A stretch of 64,000 bases of DNA from an uncultured Granulosicoccus sp. (GCA_947492525.1 CANLNQ010000026.1:34911-98910), one strand, 5' to 3'. Counted from the stretch's first letter, positions 35,383 to 44,742 are shown. Notes: a model not told the origin generated them from the letters alone. Numbers and translations: made by a program.

Positions 35383-36396
35383 TCAGCCTCTCCCGCTGCG
35401 CAATTCGCGATTTCTCTGCAGCACATCCAGCCCTTGTTGTTCGAGCCACCAGGGCAAGTCGATCATTATCCAGTTCTCAGCCAGTTTGTCGCCTTCGCGG
35501 CGGTAGATATCAACGACCTGCATCTGCGTATGTCTGGCTCCACCCGGTAGACCCAGCCAGCCACCCAGTGGGCTGTTGCTGAGATTTGGCCAACCGAAAA
35601 AGCAGGCAAAATTGCCCTCGGCAAAGCGACAGACATGGCCTTCGAATTTCTTGTCGCCAAGTTGCTCGCGGAAGGGTAGTTGGTGCTGTTCCTGGTAGCG
35701 CGGGATGGTGTAGGTGGCGCCGATGCCTGCCGGGCCATACCAGAGCATGTCCGAATGCCAGGTCCTGGCGAGAATCTCCGGAGGGCAATCCATGGCGCCG
35801 CTGTCATTCAGATCGCTCAAGTCCTTGACCATGGTGTTGATCAGTTCCAGCGTCTGCCTGCTTTCCCGAGGATCCGCATCGTCATGCAGCAGACCGTCGT
35901 GGTAGCGCGGTCCCGGGTAGTTGTAGTAGACCCCGGTGGCGGGTGGCAAGGGATTGACGCCAGCTTGTACCATCAGGCCAATCAGGTCCACGAACAGGCC
36001 TGTCTGGCTGATCCTGCCATCCTGCACACAGCTGAATTCGGCGTAGCGAAGGTTGGCAATTCGCCGAGTGGCCGGAATGCCCAGGAAATCCGCGTCGAGG
36101 AGTCCCATGAAGTTGCCAGCGCTCATGACCCAGACCTCGTCATCATGCATGTTCTCTCCAGCGATGAAGAAGTCTTCACGTCGTTGCAACGCGTTGAATG
36201 ATTGCATCAGTGGTTGCCAGAAGATCTGCGCAACCGATCCGCTGCTGCTCTGTTCGCGGAACGGATAGACCCCGCGCCAGCGATAATGATCACTGGTGTG
36301 CTCGGCCAGAACCTGAGCGACTGTTGACGCGGAGGCAGCTTCCATCGCCTGCATGTAACGACGAACACACTGCTTTGCCGGCTGGAATCGGCTCAT
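35383..36396 (-). CDS. Two-domain SnoaL/NTF2-like protein, divergent arm of the catabolic locus
   Basis: Protein of about 337 aa built of two cone-shaped NTF2/SnoaL-like domains (often annotated as ester cyclase or polyketide cyclase-like). The second contains WYGPAGIGATYTIPRYQEQH and ENWIMIDLPWWLEQQGLDVL, motifs shared with the proteins at 42892-43917 (WYGPGGIGACLS, ENWVFVDMIDL) and 40955-41485 (DNWVMVDFPHVL). The start at 36396 follows AGGAG. No signal peptide, so cytoplasmic. Reaction unknown; the fold supports isomerase, hydratase, aldol or lyase chemistry. Two LacI-type operators lie in its promoter region. Confidence 0.75.
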   Translation of the reverse strand: MSRFQPAKQCVRRYMQAMEAASASTVAQVLAEHTSDHYRWRGVYPFREQSSSGSVAQIFWQPLMQSFNALQRREDFFIAGENMHDDEVWVMSAGNFMGLLDADFLGIPATRRIANLRYAEFSCVQDGRISQTGLFVDLIGLMVQAGVNPLPPATGVYYNYPGPRYHDGLLHDDADPRESRQTLELINTMVKDLSDLNDSGAMDCPPEILARTWHSDMLWYGPAGIGATYTIPRYQEQHQLPFREQLGDKKFEGHVCRFAEGNFACFFGWPNLSNSPLGGWLGLPGGARHTQMQVVDIYRREGDKLAENWIMIDLPWWLEQQGLDVLQRNRELRSGRG

Positions 36397-36491
36397 GGCA
36401 ATCTCCTGGAATGGATGTGGGTTGAGGGGATGCGGGTAATGCAATCATCGGCATGGCGATTCTACGTCGCTTCGTAGCGAAATATGGCGTG

Positions 36492-36511
36492 TTTTGCATA
36501 CGAATGCAAAA
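36492..36511. promoter_or_regulatory. LacI-type operator 1 of the catabolic locus
   Basis: TTTTGCATACGAATGCAAAA is a 20-bp palindrome with one mismatched pair and a central CG. It lies between the divergent SnoaL-like gene (start 36396) and the importer ATPase gene (start 36599). Its near-twin is 54 bp away, about five helical turns. The LacI-family protein at 44742-45749 is the likely binder. Confidence 0.72.
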
Positions 36512-36545
36512 ACTTCTTGCATTGGCAGGATACATGGGCGTATGG

Positions 36546-36565
36546 TTTTGCAAACGTATGCAAAA
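36546..36565. promoter_or_regulatory. LacI-type operator 2 of the catabolic locus
   Basis: TTTTGCAAACGTATGCAAAA differs from operator 1 at two positions and has the same central CG. It ends 33 bp before the ATPase start codon. Two in-phase sites in a divergent promoter suggest cooperative binding or looping by one tetrameric repressor controlling both arms. Confidence 0.72.
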
Positions 36566-36598
36566 ACCTTTTATTGCTGAGAGGGAACGGACCTGATC

Positions 36599-37657
36599 AT
36601 GGCCGAAATCGAATTACGTAATCTCTGCAAGCGGTGGGGTAGTTTTGTCGGTGTCGACAATTTCAACCTGACCATTGCCGATCGTGAATTCCTTGTGCTG
36701 CTGGGCCCCTCCGGCTGTGGAAAGACGACCACCATGCGCATGATTGCCGGGCTGGAAGACGTCAGCTCTGGAGAAATTCGCGTCGACGGCAAGCTGATCA
36801 ACGATCTGGAGCCCAAGGACAGGGACGTGGCCATGGTGTTTCAGTCCTACGCGCTTTATCCGAACATGAACGTCTACGAGAACATCCGGTTTCCGCTCAA
36901 GGTTCGCAAGATTGACCCCGCCAGTCATGATGAGCGAGTCAGGCGAGCGTCTGCGATGGTCGAACTGGATGAATTCCTCGAGCGCAAACCTGCCGAGTTG
37001 TCTGGTGGTCAGCGTCAACGCGTTGCACTGGCACGCGCCGTGGTGCGCGAGCCCAATGCCTTTCTGATGGATGAGCCGCTGTCCAATCTGGATGCAAAGC
37101 TGCGTGTCTCCACGCGCGCTCAGATCAAGAACCTCTGTCATGAGTTGGCAGTAACAACCATCTATGTCACTCACGATCAGATTGAAGCCATGACGCTGGC
37201 AGATCGCGTGGTCGTGATGCAGGCAGGGGTAGTACAACAGGTGGGTACACCTACGGAGATTTACGACAACCCCAGTAACGCCTTCGTTGCCAGTTTCATT
37301 GGCTCACCTGCCATGAACCTGGTCAATGGTCGGGTGGAAGGCGGCGTATTCAAGGCCAGCCATATGGCAGTTCCCGTCGATGGCGCGAAAGAAGGTCCGA
37401 TAACGCTCGGTTTTCGCGCCGAAGACGCAAGACTGGCCGAAGACGGAAGTGGTCAGATCAATGCTCCTGTCTACACGCTGGAGCTGTTGGGGGACGCCAC
37501 CATGATCTCTGTACGCATCGACGGTGTGCTGGTGTCGGTCAAGGCGGACAAGAACTATCGAGCCGAGATCGGCGATCCGGTATCGATAGTCATCGAGCCT
37601 CGATTCTGTCATCTGTTCGACGCTGACACCGGCGCCCGTTTATCGAAGCAGTTGTAA
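36599..37657 (+). CDS. ABC transporter ATPase, MalK/UgpC/MsmX type
   Basis: ATPase of 352 aa for a carbohydrate-uptake-1 importer. Walker A GPSGCGKT (residues about 36-43), Q-loop MVFQSYALYPNMNVYENI, signature ELSGGQRQRVALARA, Walker B LMDEPLSNLDAKLR and H-loop YVTHDQIEAMTLADR are intact. The C-terminal TOBE/OB regulatory region begins near residue 235. First gene of the plus-strand catabolic operon, about 70 bp before the binding-protein gene. Substrates of the family are sugars, polyols or glycerol phosphates. Confidence 0.93.
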   Translation: MAEIELRNLCKRWGSFVGVDNFNLTIADREFLVLLGPSGCGKTTTMRMIAGLEDVSSGEIRVDGKLINDLEPKDRDVAMVFQSYALYPNMNVYENIRFPLKVRKIDPASHDERVRRASAMVELDEFLERKPAELSGGQRQRVALARAVVREPNAFLMDEPLSNLDAKLRVSTRAQIKNLCHELAVTTIYVTHDQIEAMTLADRVVVMQAGVVQQVGTPTEIYDNPSNAFVASFIGSPAMNLVNGRVEGGVFKASHMAVPVDGAKEGPITLGFRAEDARLAEDGSGQINAPVYTLELLGDATMISVRIDGVLVSVKADKNYRAEIGDPVSIVIEPRFCHLFDADTGARLSKQL

Positions 37658-37726
37658 GCAGTCCTGCATCAAGAAATGGTGCGGCCGTCAGGCCATCACC
37701 ATGACCATCAACCTGGAGAGAAAACC

Positions 37727-38962
37727 ATGCTCTTGAGAAAACTGATCGTTGCCACTTCCCTGATCCTGTCCGCGAACGCGGCCTATGCTGGCTGCGGCGC
37801 AACTGCCGGACGTGTCAACATCGTCGGCAACGAGTTTCCCGCCATTCATACTGTCGTCAATGCGGCCAAGGCCTGTGCCGACGACAACGTCAGCGTCAGT
37901 GCCAATCTCACTGCCGATCATCAGAAAATCAATCTGGCTGGACTGCAGGGTAATCCGGCCGAGTACACCTCGGCGATCATCGCCAATTCCTCCATTGTGG
38001 CGCTCATCAATGAAGACGTGATCCGACCATTGGATGATCTGGTTGCCAGATACGGTCAGGACATTCCCAAGAGCAATCTGATCACCGTTGACGGCAAGGT
38101 CATGGCTGTGGCATTCATGGCCAACGCCCAGCACCTGGTCTACCGCAAGGATGTGCTGGCGGAAATCGGCGTGGAGCCACCCGAAACCTACGAAGAACTG
38201 CTGGAAGCGGCGAAGCTGATTCGCGAGAAGGGCATCATGGAAAACCCGGTAGGAGGCGCATTTGCCTCCGGCTGGAATCTGGCAACGGAGTTCGTGAACA
38301 TGTATCTCGGTACCGGTGGTGAATTCTTCAAGCCTGGCACCGCGGAAGTCGCCATCAACAATGCGCAAGGCGTTGCCGCGCTGGAAATGATGAAAGCCCT
38401 GTCCGAATACATGAATCCGGATTTTCTCACGCATGACTCCAATGCCACAGGCGCCGAGGTCGAGGCTGGGAACGTGGCTCTGATGAACATGTGGGGTTCA
38501 CGAGTGGGCGTGTTGATGGACGAAGATGGCGCCGAGGAAGTTGTCTACAGCAATGTGGCGGTAGGCGGCCCCATGACGGTAGCCGGGGGCAGTGTGCCCG
38601 CGACGACCTTGTGGTGGGACGGCTGGACCGTGGCAAAGAACATCAGCGACGAGGATGCGGAAGCCACATTTCTGGCATTGATGGCAGGCACGAGTCCGGA
38701 CATTCTCGACGATGAAACCATGGCGCAGGCCGTATGGATGATCGACGGCTATGAACCCGCTCCTGTCAACGAGGGGGTCTTTGCTGCCATCAAGGCTCAG
38801 GCCAAGCCTTATCCCATGCTGCCCTATATGGGACTGTTGCACACCGCGCTGGGCGATAATCTGTCGGATTACCTGCAAGGCAAGGAAAGCGCCGAAGCAG
38901 CATTGGCCGATATAGAGGCCACGTATACCACAGCTGCCAAAGAGAAGGGTTTCCTGAACTAG
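37727..38962 (+). CDS. Extracellular solute-binding protein, family 1 (MalE-like)
   Basis: Periplasmic binding protein of 411 aa. Signal peptide LLRKLIVATSLILSANAAYA, with mature start near residue 22. The ATG follows TGGAGA. Typical cluster B features are FMANAQHLVYRKDVLAEIGVEPPETYEEL near residue 130 and WWDGWTVAKNISDEDAEATF near 285. It supplies the MalFG-type permeases downstream. Aromatic residues in WDGW and WMIDGY suggest a ring- or polyol-like ligand; identity unknown. Confidence 0.92.
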   Translation: MLLRKLIVATSLILSANAAYAGCGATAGRVNIVGNEFPAIHTVVNAAKACADDNVSVSANLTADHQKINLAGLQGNPAEYTSAIIANSSIVALINEDVIRPLDDLVARYGQDIPKSNLITVDGKVMAVAFMANAQHLVYRKDVLAEIGVEPPETYEELLEAAKLIREKGIMENPVGGAFASGWNLATEFVNMYLGTGGEFFKPGTAEVAINNAQGVAALEMMKALSEYMNPDFLTHDSNATGAEVEAGNVALMNMWGSRVGVLMDEDGAEEVVYSNVAVGGPMTVAGGSVPATTLWWDGWTVAKNISDEDAEATFLALMAGTSPDILDDETMAQAVWMIDGYEPAPVNEGVFAAIKAQAKPYPMLPYMGLLHTALGDNLSDYLQGKESAEAALADIEATYTTAAKEKGFLN

Positions 38963-38974
38963 TCCGCCATCGAA

Positions 38975-38997
38975 GGAGCGGTATTCACTACCGCTCC
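38975..38997 (+). promoter_or_regulatory. Intra-operon stem-loop after the binding-protein gene
   Basis: GGAGCGGTA (38975-38983) and TACCGCTCC (38989-38997) form a perfect 9-bp stem with a 5-base loop, 12 bp past the stop and 36 bp before the first permease start. There is no T-run. Such hairpins often protect the upstream binding-protein mRNA or attenuate read-through, giving more binding protein than permease. Confidence 0.6.
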
Positions 38998-39033
38998 AGA
39001 CGATGCCTTCTTGCATCCCCCGGATAGGAACTG

Positions 39034-40056
39034 ATGAAACACAAGACGTTTTTCTGGTTCGTGCTTCCTTCGTCACTGGCCATGCTGTTGTTCATCTTCG
39101 TGCCGATCGTGTCCGTACTGGTTCAGTCGGTGTACGTCGATCATGAACAAGTCATCAAGGAAGTCGAGAACTGTGGGCCTTTCGGGTGCACGACAACGAC
39201 TGCGGTTGATCAGGAGGCCACCCAGGCGTTGCAGCAGGCCAGCCCGCTTGGCCGTTTTGCCGGTCTGGACACCTATCTGGATCGCAGTCACCTGGCCATT
39301 GACGAAGTAAGGGCGGCATGGAACAGCTCGAACGGCATGGCCGAGTTCTATGCCAAGGTGGTCAATCTGCCGTTCTACAAGGCCATGAGCTTCACGCTGG
39401 CCTATACCTTCATCGTCACCCCACTGGTGATCATCTTCGGTTTCATCATCGCAGTGGCCGTCAACAGTGCCACCCGGAAGATACGGGGACCGCTGATCTT
39501 CTTCTCCCTGTTGCCGATGATGGTAACGCCACTGGTGGGGTCTCTGATCATCTTCTGGATGGTGGATGCACGCGGTGTCATTGGCGCCGCCTTGCAATAT
39601 CTGGCCGGCGATCCTGATCTGTCGGTCAAGGCTTCGACGCCGCTGACCTGGGTCATGTTGATGGTGTATGGCGTCTGGCATTCCGCGCCGTTCGCTTTCA
39701 TTGTCTACTACGCCGGCTTGCAGACCGTCAACAGCGATACGCTGGAATCAGCGATGATCGATGGCGCGAGTCGTTGGGAGCAGATCCGCTACGTGATCAT
39801 CCCGCACCTGCTTCCATTGACGACGTTCATTGCTCTCATGCAATTGATGGACAATTTTCGGGTGTTCGAACCCATTGTCAGCTTTTCCGCATCCGCGCAT
39901 GCCACCTCCCTGTCCTGGGCCATCTATAACGATCTGGGCGGTGAAACGCGCCAACTGAGCTCGGCAGCCGCCACCTCGGTGCTGACGATTCTCGGTATCG
40001 CCATCCTGTTGACGCCGGTGCTGGTACGCACCTGGCGCGACTTTTCACGCAAGTAG
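39034..40056 (+). CDS. ABC transporter permease, MalF type
   Basis: Inner-membrane permease of 340 aa. An N-terminal helix (FWFVLPSSLAMLLFIFVPIVSVLVQ) is followed by a periplasmic insert of about 80 residues, then five helices. The EAA loop reads ESAMIDGASRWEQIRYVIIPHLLP (residues about 235-258). An AGGA site precedes the ATG. The insert contains a cysteine pair (ENCGPFGCTT) that could form a disulfide. Works with the MalG-type permease 8 bp downstream. Confidence 0.93.
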   Translation: MKHKTFFWFVLPSSLAMLLFIFVPIVSVLVQSVYVDHEQVIKEVENCGPFGCTTTTAVDQEATQALQQASPLGRFAGLDTYLDRSHLAIDEVRAAWNSSNGMAEFYAKVVNLPFYKAMSFTLAYTFIVTPLVIIFGFIIAVAVNSATRKIRGPLIFFSLLPMMVTPLVGSLIIFWMVDARGVIGAALQYLAGDPDLSVKASTPLTWVMLMVYGVWHSAPFAFIVYYAGLQTVNSDTLESAMIDGASRWEQIRYVIIPHLLPLTTFIALMQLMDNFRVFEPIVSFSASAHATSLSWAIYNDLGGETRQLSSAAATSVLTILGIAILLTPVLVRTWRDFSRK

Positions 40057-40064
40057 GGGGTCTC

Positions 40065-40946
40065 ATGACTGCGCTGACGCAAAGAAGATCCACCGCTCTC
40101 AATGTATTGCTGATCGGCATCCTGGTGGCCTGGATGTTGATGGCGGCCTTCCCGTTCCTGTGGACCTTGTGGGGTTCCTTCAAGGTCGAGGGCGATTTCT
40201 TCTCCAAGGCGGACTGGGTGAACGCATTGACCGGACCACTGACCCAGGCTGAGACCGGCAGGACCTTCACCGGTGCCGGCTATCACGGAGCGTGGATCAA
40301 GGAAGCCTTCGGTCTGGCTGCAATCAACACAGTCATCGTTTGCCTGTTCGTCGTGACCATCTCGTTGACATTCGGCACCCTGGGTGGGTATGCCCTGTCG
40401 AGATCCACCTATCGCTATACCTTCTGGTTTCTGATCATTGCGCTCATCTTTCGCGCCATGCCACCCATCACGCTTGTGTCGGGCTATCTGCCGGTCTTCT
40501 TTCAGTGGAACATGTGGGGCAAGCTGTCGACCGCCATCATCGTGTTGGTGGCTATCAATCAGCCCTTTACGCTCTGGATGTTGCATTCGTTCTTCAAGAA
40601 CATTCCGAAGGATCTGGATGAGAGCGCCATGGTTGATGGCTGCAATCGCTTTCAGGCCTTTCGTCACGTGATCGTGCCGGTGATGTGGCCCGGCGTCATC
40701 ACGACGGGTCTGTTCTCCTTTCTCCTGGCCTACAACGATTTTGCGGTGACCGCCATGATCCTGTCCAAGGAGAATCAGACCATGGTGCCCAAGATTGCCA
40801 GCTTTCTGGGGACCACTCAGACCAAGGGCAATGTGATGTTTGCGGTCGCTGCGGTGGTATCGGTCACCGCGCCGCTGTTTGTCATGATCATGGTTTTTCA
40901 ACGTCAGATCGTTTCCGGCCTGACCGCCGGTGCCGTCAAGGGGTAG
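40065..40946 (+). CDS. ABC transporter permease, MalG type
   Basis: Inner-membrane permease of 293 aa with six helices. The EAA loop is DESAMVDGCNRFQAFRHVIVP (residues about 184-204), read in two overlapping parts. AGGGGGT lies before the ATG. It completes the MalEFGK-type importer (36599-40946), which would feed the enzymes encoded immediately downstream. Confidence 0.93.
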   Translation: MTALTQRRSTALNVLLIGILVAWMLMAAFPFLWTLWGSFKVEGDFFSKADWVNALTGPLTQAETGRTFTGAGYHGAWIKEAFGLAAINTVIVCLFVVTISLTFGTLGGYALSRSTYRYTFWFLIIALIFRAMPPITLVSGYLPVFFQWNMWGKLSTAIIVLVAINQPFTLWMLHSFFKNIPKDLDESAMVDGCNRFQAFRHVIVPVMWPGVITTGLFSFLLAYNDFAVTAMILSKENQTMVPKIASFLGTTQTKGNVMFAVAAVVSVTAPLFVMIMVFQRQIVSGLTAGAVKG

Positions 40947-40954
40947 CAATAGAG

Positions 40955-41485
40955 ATGAAAGGAACAAGACCGGAACAGGCTGTCTTGAGTCGTGATACCG
41001 ACATGAGCAAGACCGATCAGACCCGGCAGGTGATCGAGGGCATGGTGGATGGCCTGAATGATCATCGAATCGGCGACATCGGTGAGTTCTTCAGCGAGAC
41101 CTTCCGCTGGATGGGCAATGCCGGCTGTGGGACCAAGAACGGTTTGCGCGAGTTCCAGACGAATTGGCAGCAGCCGTTTCAGGCAGCGTTCTCCGACAAG
41201 GTCTGTGTCGATGAGGCGCGACTGTACATGGGGGAGTGGGCTGCTGCCTTCGGTCGTCAGGAGGCGGTACACAGTGGCGATTTCATGGGTGTGCCGGCCA
41301 GTGGCAAGAAAGTCGAGATTCGCTACATGGACTTCTGGAAGGTCGTCGATGGAAAGATTGTCGACAACTGGGTCATGGTGGATTTTCCGCACGTTCTGGC
41401 CCAGCTGGGCAAGGATGTCTTTGATGGTGAAGGCTGGGAAGCGTACGACCGAGGCGAGCGTACAGCACCTCGGGTCAGTCGCTGA
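40955..41485 (+). CDS. Single-domain SnoaL/NTF2-like protein
   Basis: Cytoplasmic protein of about 176 aa (160 if the ATG at 41003 is used). One SnoaL-like fold, with FFSETFRWMGNAGCGTKNGLREF, VHSGDFMGVPASGKKVEIRYMDFWK and DNWVMVDFPHVLAQLGKDVF. The G-x-P-A-S/T-GK/R pattern and the terminal DNW segment recur in the larger SnoaL-like proteins of the locus. It lies 8 bp after the permease gene. The reaction is unknown; a ring-opening, isomerisation or aldol step is conceivable. Confidence 0.75.
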   Translation: MKGTRPEQAVLSRDTDMSKTDQTRQVIEGMVDGLNDHRIGDIGEFFSETFRWMGNAGCGTKNGLREFQTNWQQPFQAAFSDKVCVDEARLYMGEWAAAFGRQEAVHSGDFMGVPASGKKVEIRYMDFWKVVDGKIVDNWVMVDFPHVLAQLGKDVFDGEGWEAYDRGERTAPRVSR

Positions 41486-41556
41486 TCTGGCTGGCGTCGC
41501 AGCGAGGATTTCATTGAGTCTGCAGTCCCGACAGGGGCTTGAACAGGGATAACGGT

Positions 41557-42885
41557 ATGACGATCGAATTTTTAAAGCGTGGCAAGCCTCAGGATGAGCG
41601 CGCCGAGGATGATGCCAGGGTCAGACAAATCGTGGAGACCACGCTGGCAGATATCGAGGCGCGCGGTGACGTTGCAGTGCGCGAACTGGCAGAGAGGTTC
41701 GACAAGGATTCGCGCGACAGCTATCGGCTTGGTGACGAGGAGATTCAGGAGCTGATTGCTCAAGTGGCCCCGGGCGATATCGAAGACATCAAGTATGCAC
41801 AGGCGCAGGTACGTCGGTTTGCCGAAGCACAACGTGCCTCCATGAGCGATATCGAAGTGGAGACATTGCCGGGTGTGGTTCTGGGGCACAAGAACATACC
41901 CGTACAGTCGGTGGGTTGCTACGTGCCTGCCGGGAAATTTCCGATGGTGGCCTCGGCGCATATGTCGGTGCTGACAGCCTCGGTGGCGGGAGTACCGCGT
42001 ATCGCTGCGACGACCGCACCTTTTCAGGGGAAACCCAACCCCGCGGTCATTGCCGCCATGCACATGGCTGGCGCCCATGAGATCTATGTGCTGGGTGGCA
42101 TGCAGGGTGTTGGCGCTCTGGCGTTGGGTACGGAAACCATTGAACCTGTGCACATGCTGGTGGGGCCAGGAAATGCATTCGTGGCGGAAGCCAAAAGGCA
42201 GTTGTTCGGACGGGTGGGTATCGATCTGTTTGCCGGCCCCACCGAAACCATGGTCATCGCCGATGAGACCGTGGATGCCGAACTCTGTGCAACCGACCTG
42301 CTGGGGCAGGCCGAGCATGGCTACAATTCGCCGGCGGTGCTGTTGACCAACTCGCGGAAGCTGGCTGAAGAGACACTTGGCGAGATCGACAGACTCCTGC
42401 AGATACTGCCCACCGCGGAAACCGCCGCTGTCAGCTGGCGTGACTATGGCGAAGTGATCCTGTGCGACAGCTACGAGGAAATGCTGCAGGTGGCGGATGA
42501 TGTCGCCAGCGAACATGTGCAGGTGATGACCGATCGTGACGACTGGTTTCTCGAGAACATGACCTGCTATGGCGCTCTGTTTCTGGGGCCGCGTACCAAC
42601 GTTGCCAATGGCGACAAGGTCATCGGCACCAATCACACCCTGCCGACCAAGAAGGCTGGACGTTACACCGGTGGACTGTGGGTAGGCAAATTCCTGAAAA
42701 CGCACAGCTATCAACGCATCACCAGCGATGCTGCTGCCGCCGAGATGGGCGCCTATTGTTCACGTCTGTGCATGCTGGAAGGTTTTGTCGGGCATGCCGA
42801 ACAGGCCAATGTGCGGGTTCGGCGCTATGGCGGAATCAACGTGCCGTACGGTGGTTCGGCGCCAGCAAGGGATGCGCGGGAGTGA
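41557..42885 (+). CDS. Histidinol-dehydrogenase-fold polyol dehydrogenase (HpsN-like)
   Basis: NAD-dependent zinc dehydrogenase of 442 aa. The residues of the HisD fold are all present: zinc ligands Q251 and H254 (GQAEHG), D353 ([10 protein letters not shown]) and H413 (GFVGHAEQ), and catalytic E319-H320 (ASEHVQVMT). The opening [17 protein letters not shown] and overall form match sulfopropanediol 3-dehydrogenase HpsN rather than the histidine-biosynthetic enzyme, and no other his gene is near. It should oxidise a terminal alcohol of a polyol in two steps to a carboxylate. Substrate is not determined. Confidence 0.87.
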   Translation: MTIEFLKRGKPQDERAEDDARVRQIVETTLADIEARGDVAVRELAERFDKDSRDSYRLGDEEIQELIAQVAPGDIEDIKYAQAQVRRFAEAQRASMSDIEVETLPGVVLGHKNIPVQSVGCYVPAGKFPMVASAHMSVLTASVAGVPRIAATTAPFQGKPNPAVIAAMHMAGAHEIYVLGGMQGVGALALGTETIEPVHMLVGPGNAFVAEAKRQLFGRVGIDLFAGPTETMVIADETVDAELCATDLLGQAEHGYNSPAVLLTNSRKLAEETLGEIDRLLQILPTAETAAVSWRDYGEVILCDSYEEMLQVADDVASEHVQVMTDRDDWFLENMTCYGALFLGPRTNVANGDKVIGTNHTLPTKKAGRYTGGLWVGKFLKTHSYQRITSDAAAAEMGAYCSRLCMLEGFVGHAEQANVRVRRYGGINVPYGGSAPARDARE

Positions 42886-42891
42886 CTCGCA

Positions 42892-43917
42892 TTGAACCGT
42901 AATCAATCGAACAAGGCACAGGTCCTGGACTATTGGGCTGCGACGGACTCTGCCCCCATCGAGGAAATGGCCACCGTTACCGCACGGTATCTGCCGGAGA
43001 ATTTCCGCTGGAAGGGGCCAGCGCCACTGGGAGAGATCAGGGGCCCCGCCGCACTGGCCGAACAGGTGCTGATACCGCTGAAGCAGGCCATACCGAATCT
43101 GACACGGCAGACGCACCTGTTCATGGGCGGGCAGTCGGTCAATCATGTGGGGGAAGATGCCAGGGATGCATTCTGGGTTGCCGGCAGTGGCTATCTGCAC
43201 GGGACGGCCACCGGCGAATTTCTGGGGATCCCTGCCACTGAGCGCCCCTTGCGCATTCGCTGGATCGAGTTCATACGCTTCAGTGGTGAAGAGATGGTGG
43301 AGTCGCAGCTCATCTACGATTTCGTGGACTGGTTCGAGCAGGTTGGTATTGCGGTGCTGCCACCCTCGCGTGGCATTGCGCACGTCTATCCAGCCGCGAC
43401 CGGCTTCGATAGCGTGCTCAGGGATGCGCAGCCTGCACAGGATACCGAGCTGACCTTGCAGCTGGGTCACAGCTTGCTCTACGGTGGTCTGAACGGCTTC
43501 GATCAGGACAATCTGTCCAGTATGGGAATGGCAGATTACTTTCACCCCAATCTCAAATGGTACGGACCCGGTGGTATCGGCGCCTGTCTGTCGTTCAGTG
43601 AATTTGAGCAATGGCATCAGCAACCCTGGCTTGTTGCCTTCCCGGATCGGAAAGTCGTCGGTCTGGAGTCCCTGTTTGCGGAAGGCCGCTTGCTCGCCTG
43701 TTCCGGTGTGGCCGGAGTACGCGCAACCCACACAGGTCCCTATCTCGGCCAGCCGGCCACGGGTGTCTCGCTGGAGATCTCGGGCATCGATTTCTGGTTG
43801 CGATCCGGCGAACAATTCACGGAGAACTGGGTATTTGTCGACATGATCGATCTGTTTGCCCAGATGGGCATCGACCTGTTCGCACGCATGGCGTCGTACA
43901 GAGACCGGGATGGCTGA
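42892..43917 (+). CDS. Two-domain SnoaL/NTF2-like protein
   Basis: Protein of 341 aa, paralogous to 35383-36396: domain 1 has FRWKGPAPLGEIRGPAALAEQV and domain 2 has WYGPGGIGACLSFSEFEQWHQQPW and ENWVFVDMIDLFAQMGIDLF. The likely start is TTG at 42892, with GGAG ten bases upstream and 6 bp after the dehydrogenase stop; the next ATG would remove part of the first helix. Its position between two dehydrogenases suggests a catalytic step in the same pathway. Confidence 0.74.
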   Translation: MNRNQSNKAQVLDYWAATDSAPIEEMATVTARYLPENFRWKGPAPLGEIRGPAALAEQVLIPLKQAIPNLTRQTHLFMGGQSVNHVGEDARDAFWVAGSGYLHGTATGEFLGIPATERPLRIRWIEFIRFSGEEMVESQLIYDFVDWFEQVGIAVLPPSRGIAHVYPAATGFDSVLRDAQPAQDTELTLQLGHSLLYGGLNGFDQDNLSSMGMADYFHPNLKWYGPGGIGACLSFSEFEQWHQQPWLVAFPDRKVVGLESLFAEGRLLACSGVAGVRATHTGPYLGQPATGVSLEISGIDFWLRSGEQFTENWVFVDMIDLFAQMGIDLFARMASYRDRDG

Positions 43918-43974
43918 ATAGCAGCTGAGTGAAGGACAATAGAGACCTGACAATACAGAACACGACACAGCCAC

Positions 43975-44742
43975 ATGACCAAACTGCCTACTACTCCAAG
44001 CTTCAGACTCGATGGCCGACGCGCACTGGTCACGGGCGCCTCATCCGGTATCGGCCAGGGGTGCGCGGTGGCACTGGCGGAGGCTGGTGCGCACGTCGTG
44101 CTGGCAGCACGCGGCATCGATCGGCTCGAGGAAACCGTCGAGGCGCTGCGTGCGCAGGGCCATGCCTGTGAAGCGCTGGCGCTCGATGTCGCCGATGTCG
44201 ACGCGGTGCAGAAGGCCGTTGGTCATCATGAACCGTTCGAGGTCCTGGTCAACAGCGCTGGTCTGGCCATTCATGGTCCGGCACTGGAGACACGTACTGC
44301 CGACTTCGATACGGTGATGAATGTCAATCTTCGCGGTGCCTACTTTCTTGCTCAGGCGGTTGCACAGCGACTGATGGCGGCAGACAAGCCGGGTTCACTC
44401 ATCACGATATCCTCGCAGATGGCGCACGTGGGTGGCATTGATCGTTCGGTCTATTGCGCATCGAAGTTCGCGGTGGAGGGCTTTACCAAGGCCATGGCCA
44501 TCGAATGGGGCCGCTCTGGCATTCGCATCAACACGATTTGTCCGACTTTCGTGCGTACTCCCTTGACCGAGCAGACATTCGATCAGCCTGAACGGGTGCG
44601 CTGGATAGAAGAGAAGATCAAGCTTGGCAGAACCGGTGTCGTGGAAGACATCATGGGGTCGGTGTTGTATCTGGCCTCTGATGCGTCGGCACTGGTGACG
44701 GGTACGGCCCTGATGGTCGATGGTGGGTGGACGGCAGATTGA
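43975..44742 (+). CDS. Short-chain dehydrogenase/reductase
   Basis: Classical SDR of 255 aa. The cofactor motif TGASSGIG spans residues 20-27, NSAG is near 93, and the catalytic triad is S146/S147 (ITISSQ), Y160 and K164 (YCASK). The C-terminal GTALMVDGGW is standard. NAD(H) or NADP(H) preference is not obvious. The stop overlaps the start of the LacI gene (TGATG). It probably oxidises a secondary alcohol in the pathway. Confidence 0.92.
   Translation: MTKLPTTPSFRLDGRRALVTGASSGIGQGCAVALAEAGAHVVLAARGIDRLEETVEALRAQGHACEALALDVADVDAVQKAVGHHEPFEVLVNSAGLAIHGPALETRTADFDTVMNVNLRGAYFLAQAVAQRLMAADKPGSLITISSQMAHVGGIDRSVYCASKFAVEGFTKAMAIEWGRSGIRINTICPTFVRTPLTEQTFDQPERVRWIEEKIKLGRTGVVEDIMGSVLYLASDASALVTGTALMVDGGWTAD

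Noticed and set aside
39924..40967. 347-codon minus-strand frame
   Set aside because: Antisense to the MalG-type permease, His/Gln-rich shadow.
41557..42885. Histidine-biosynthesis hisD
   Set aside because: Fold and catalytic residues match, but the N-terminus, the catabolic context and the absence of other his genes favour an HpsN-like enzyme.
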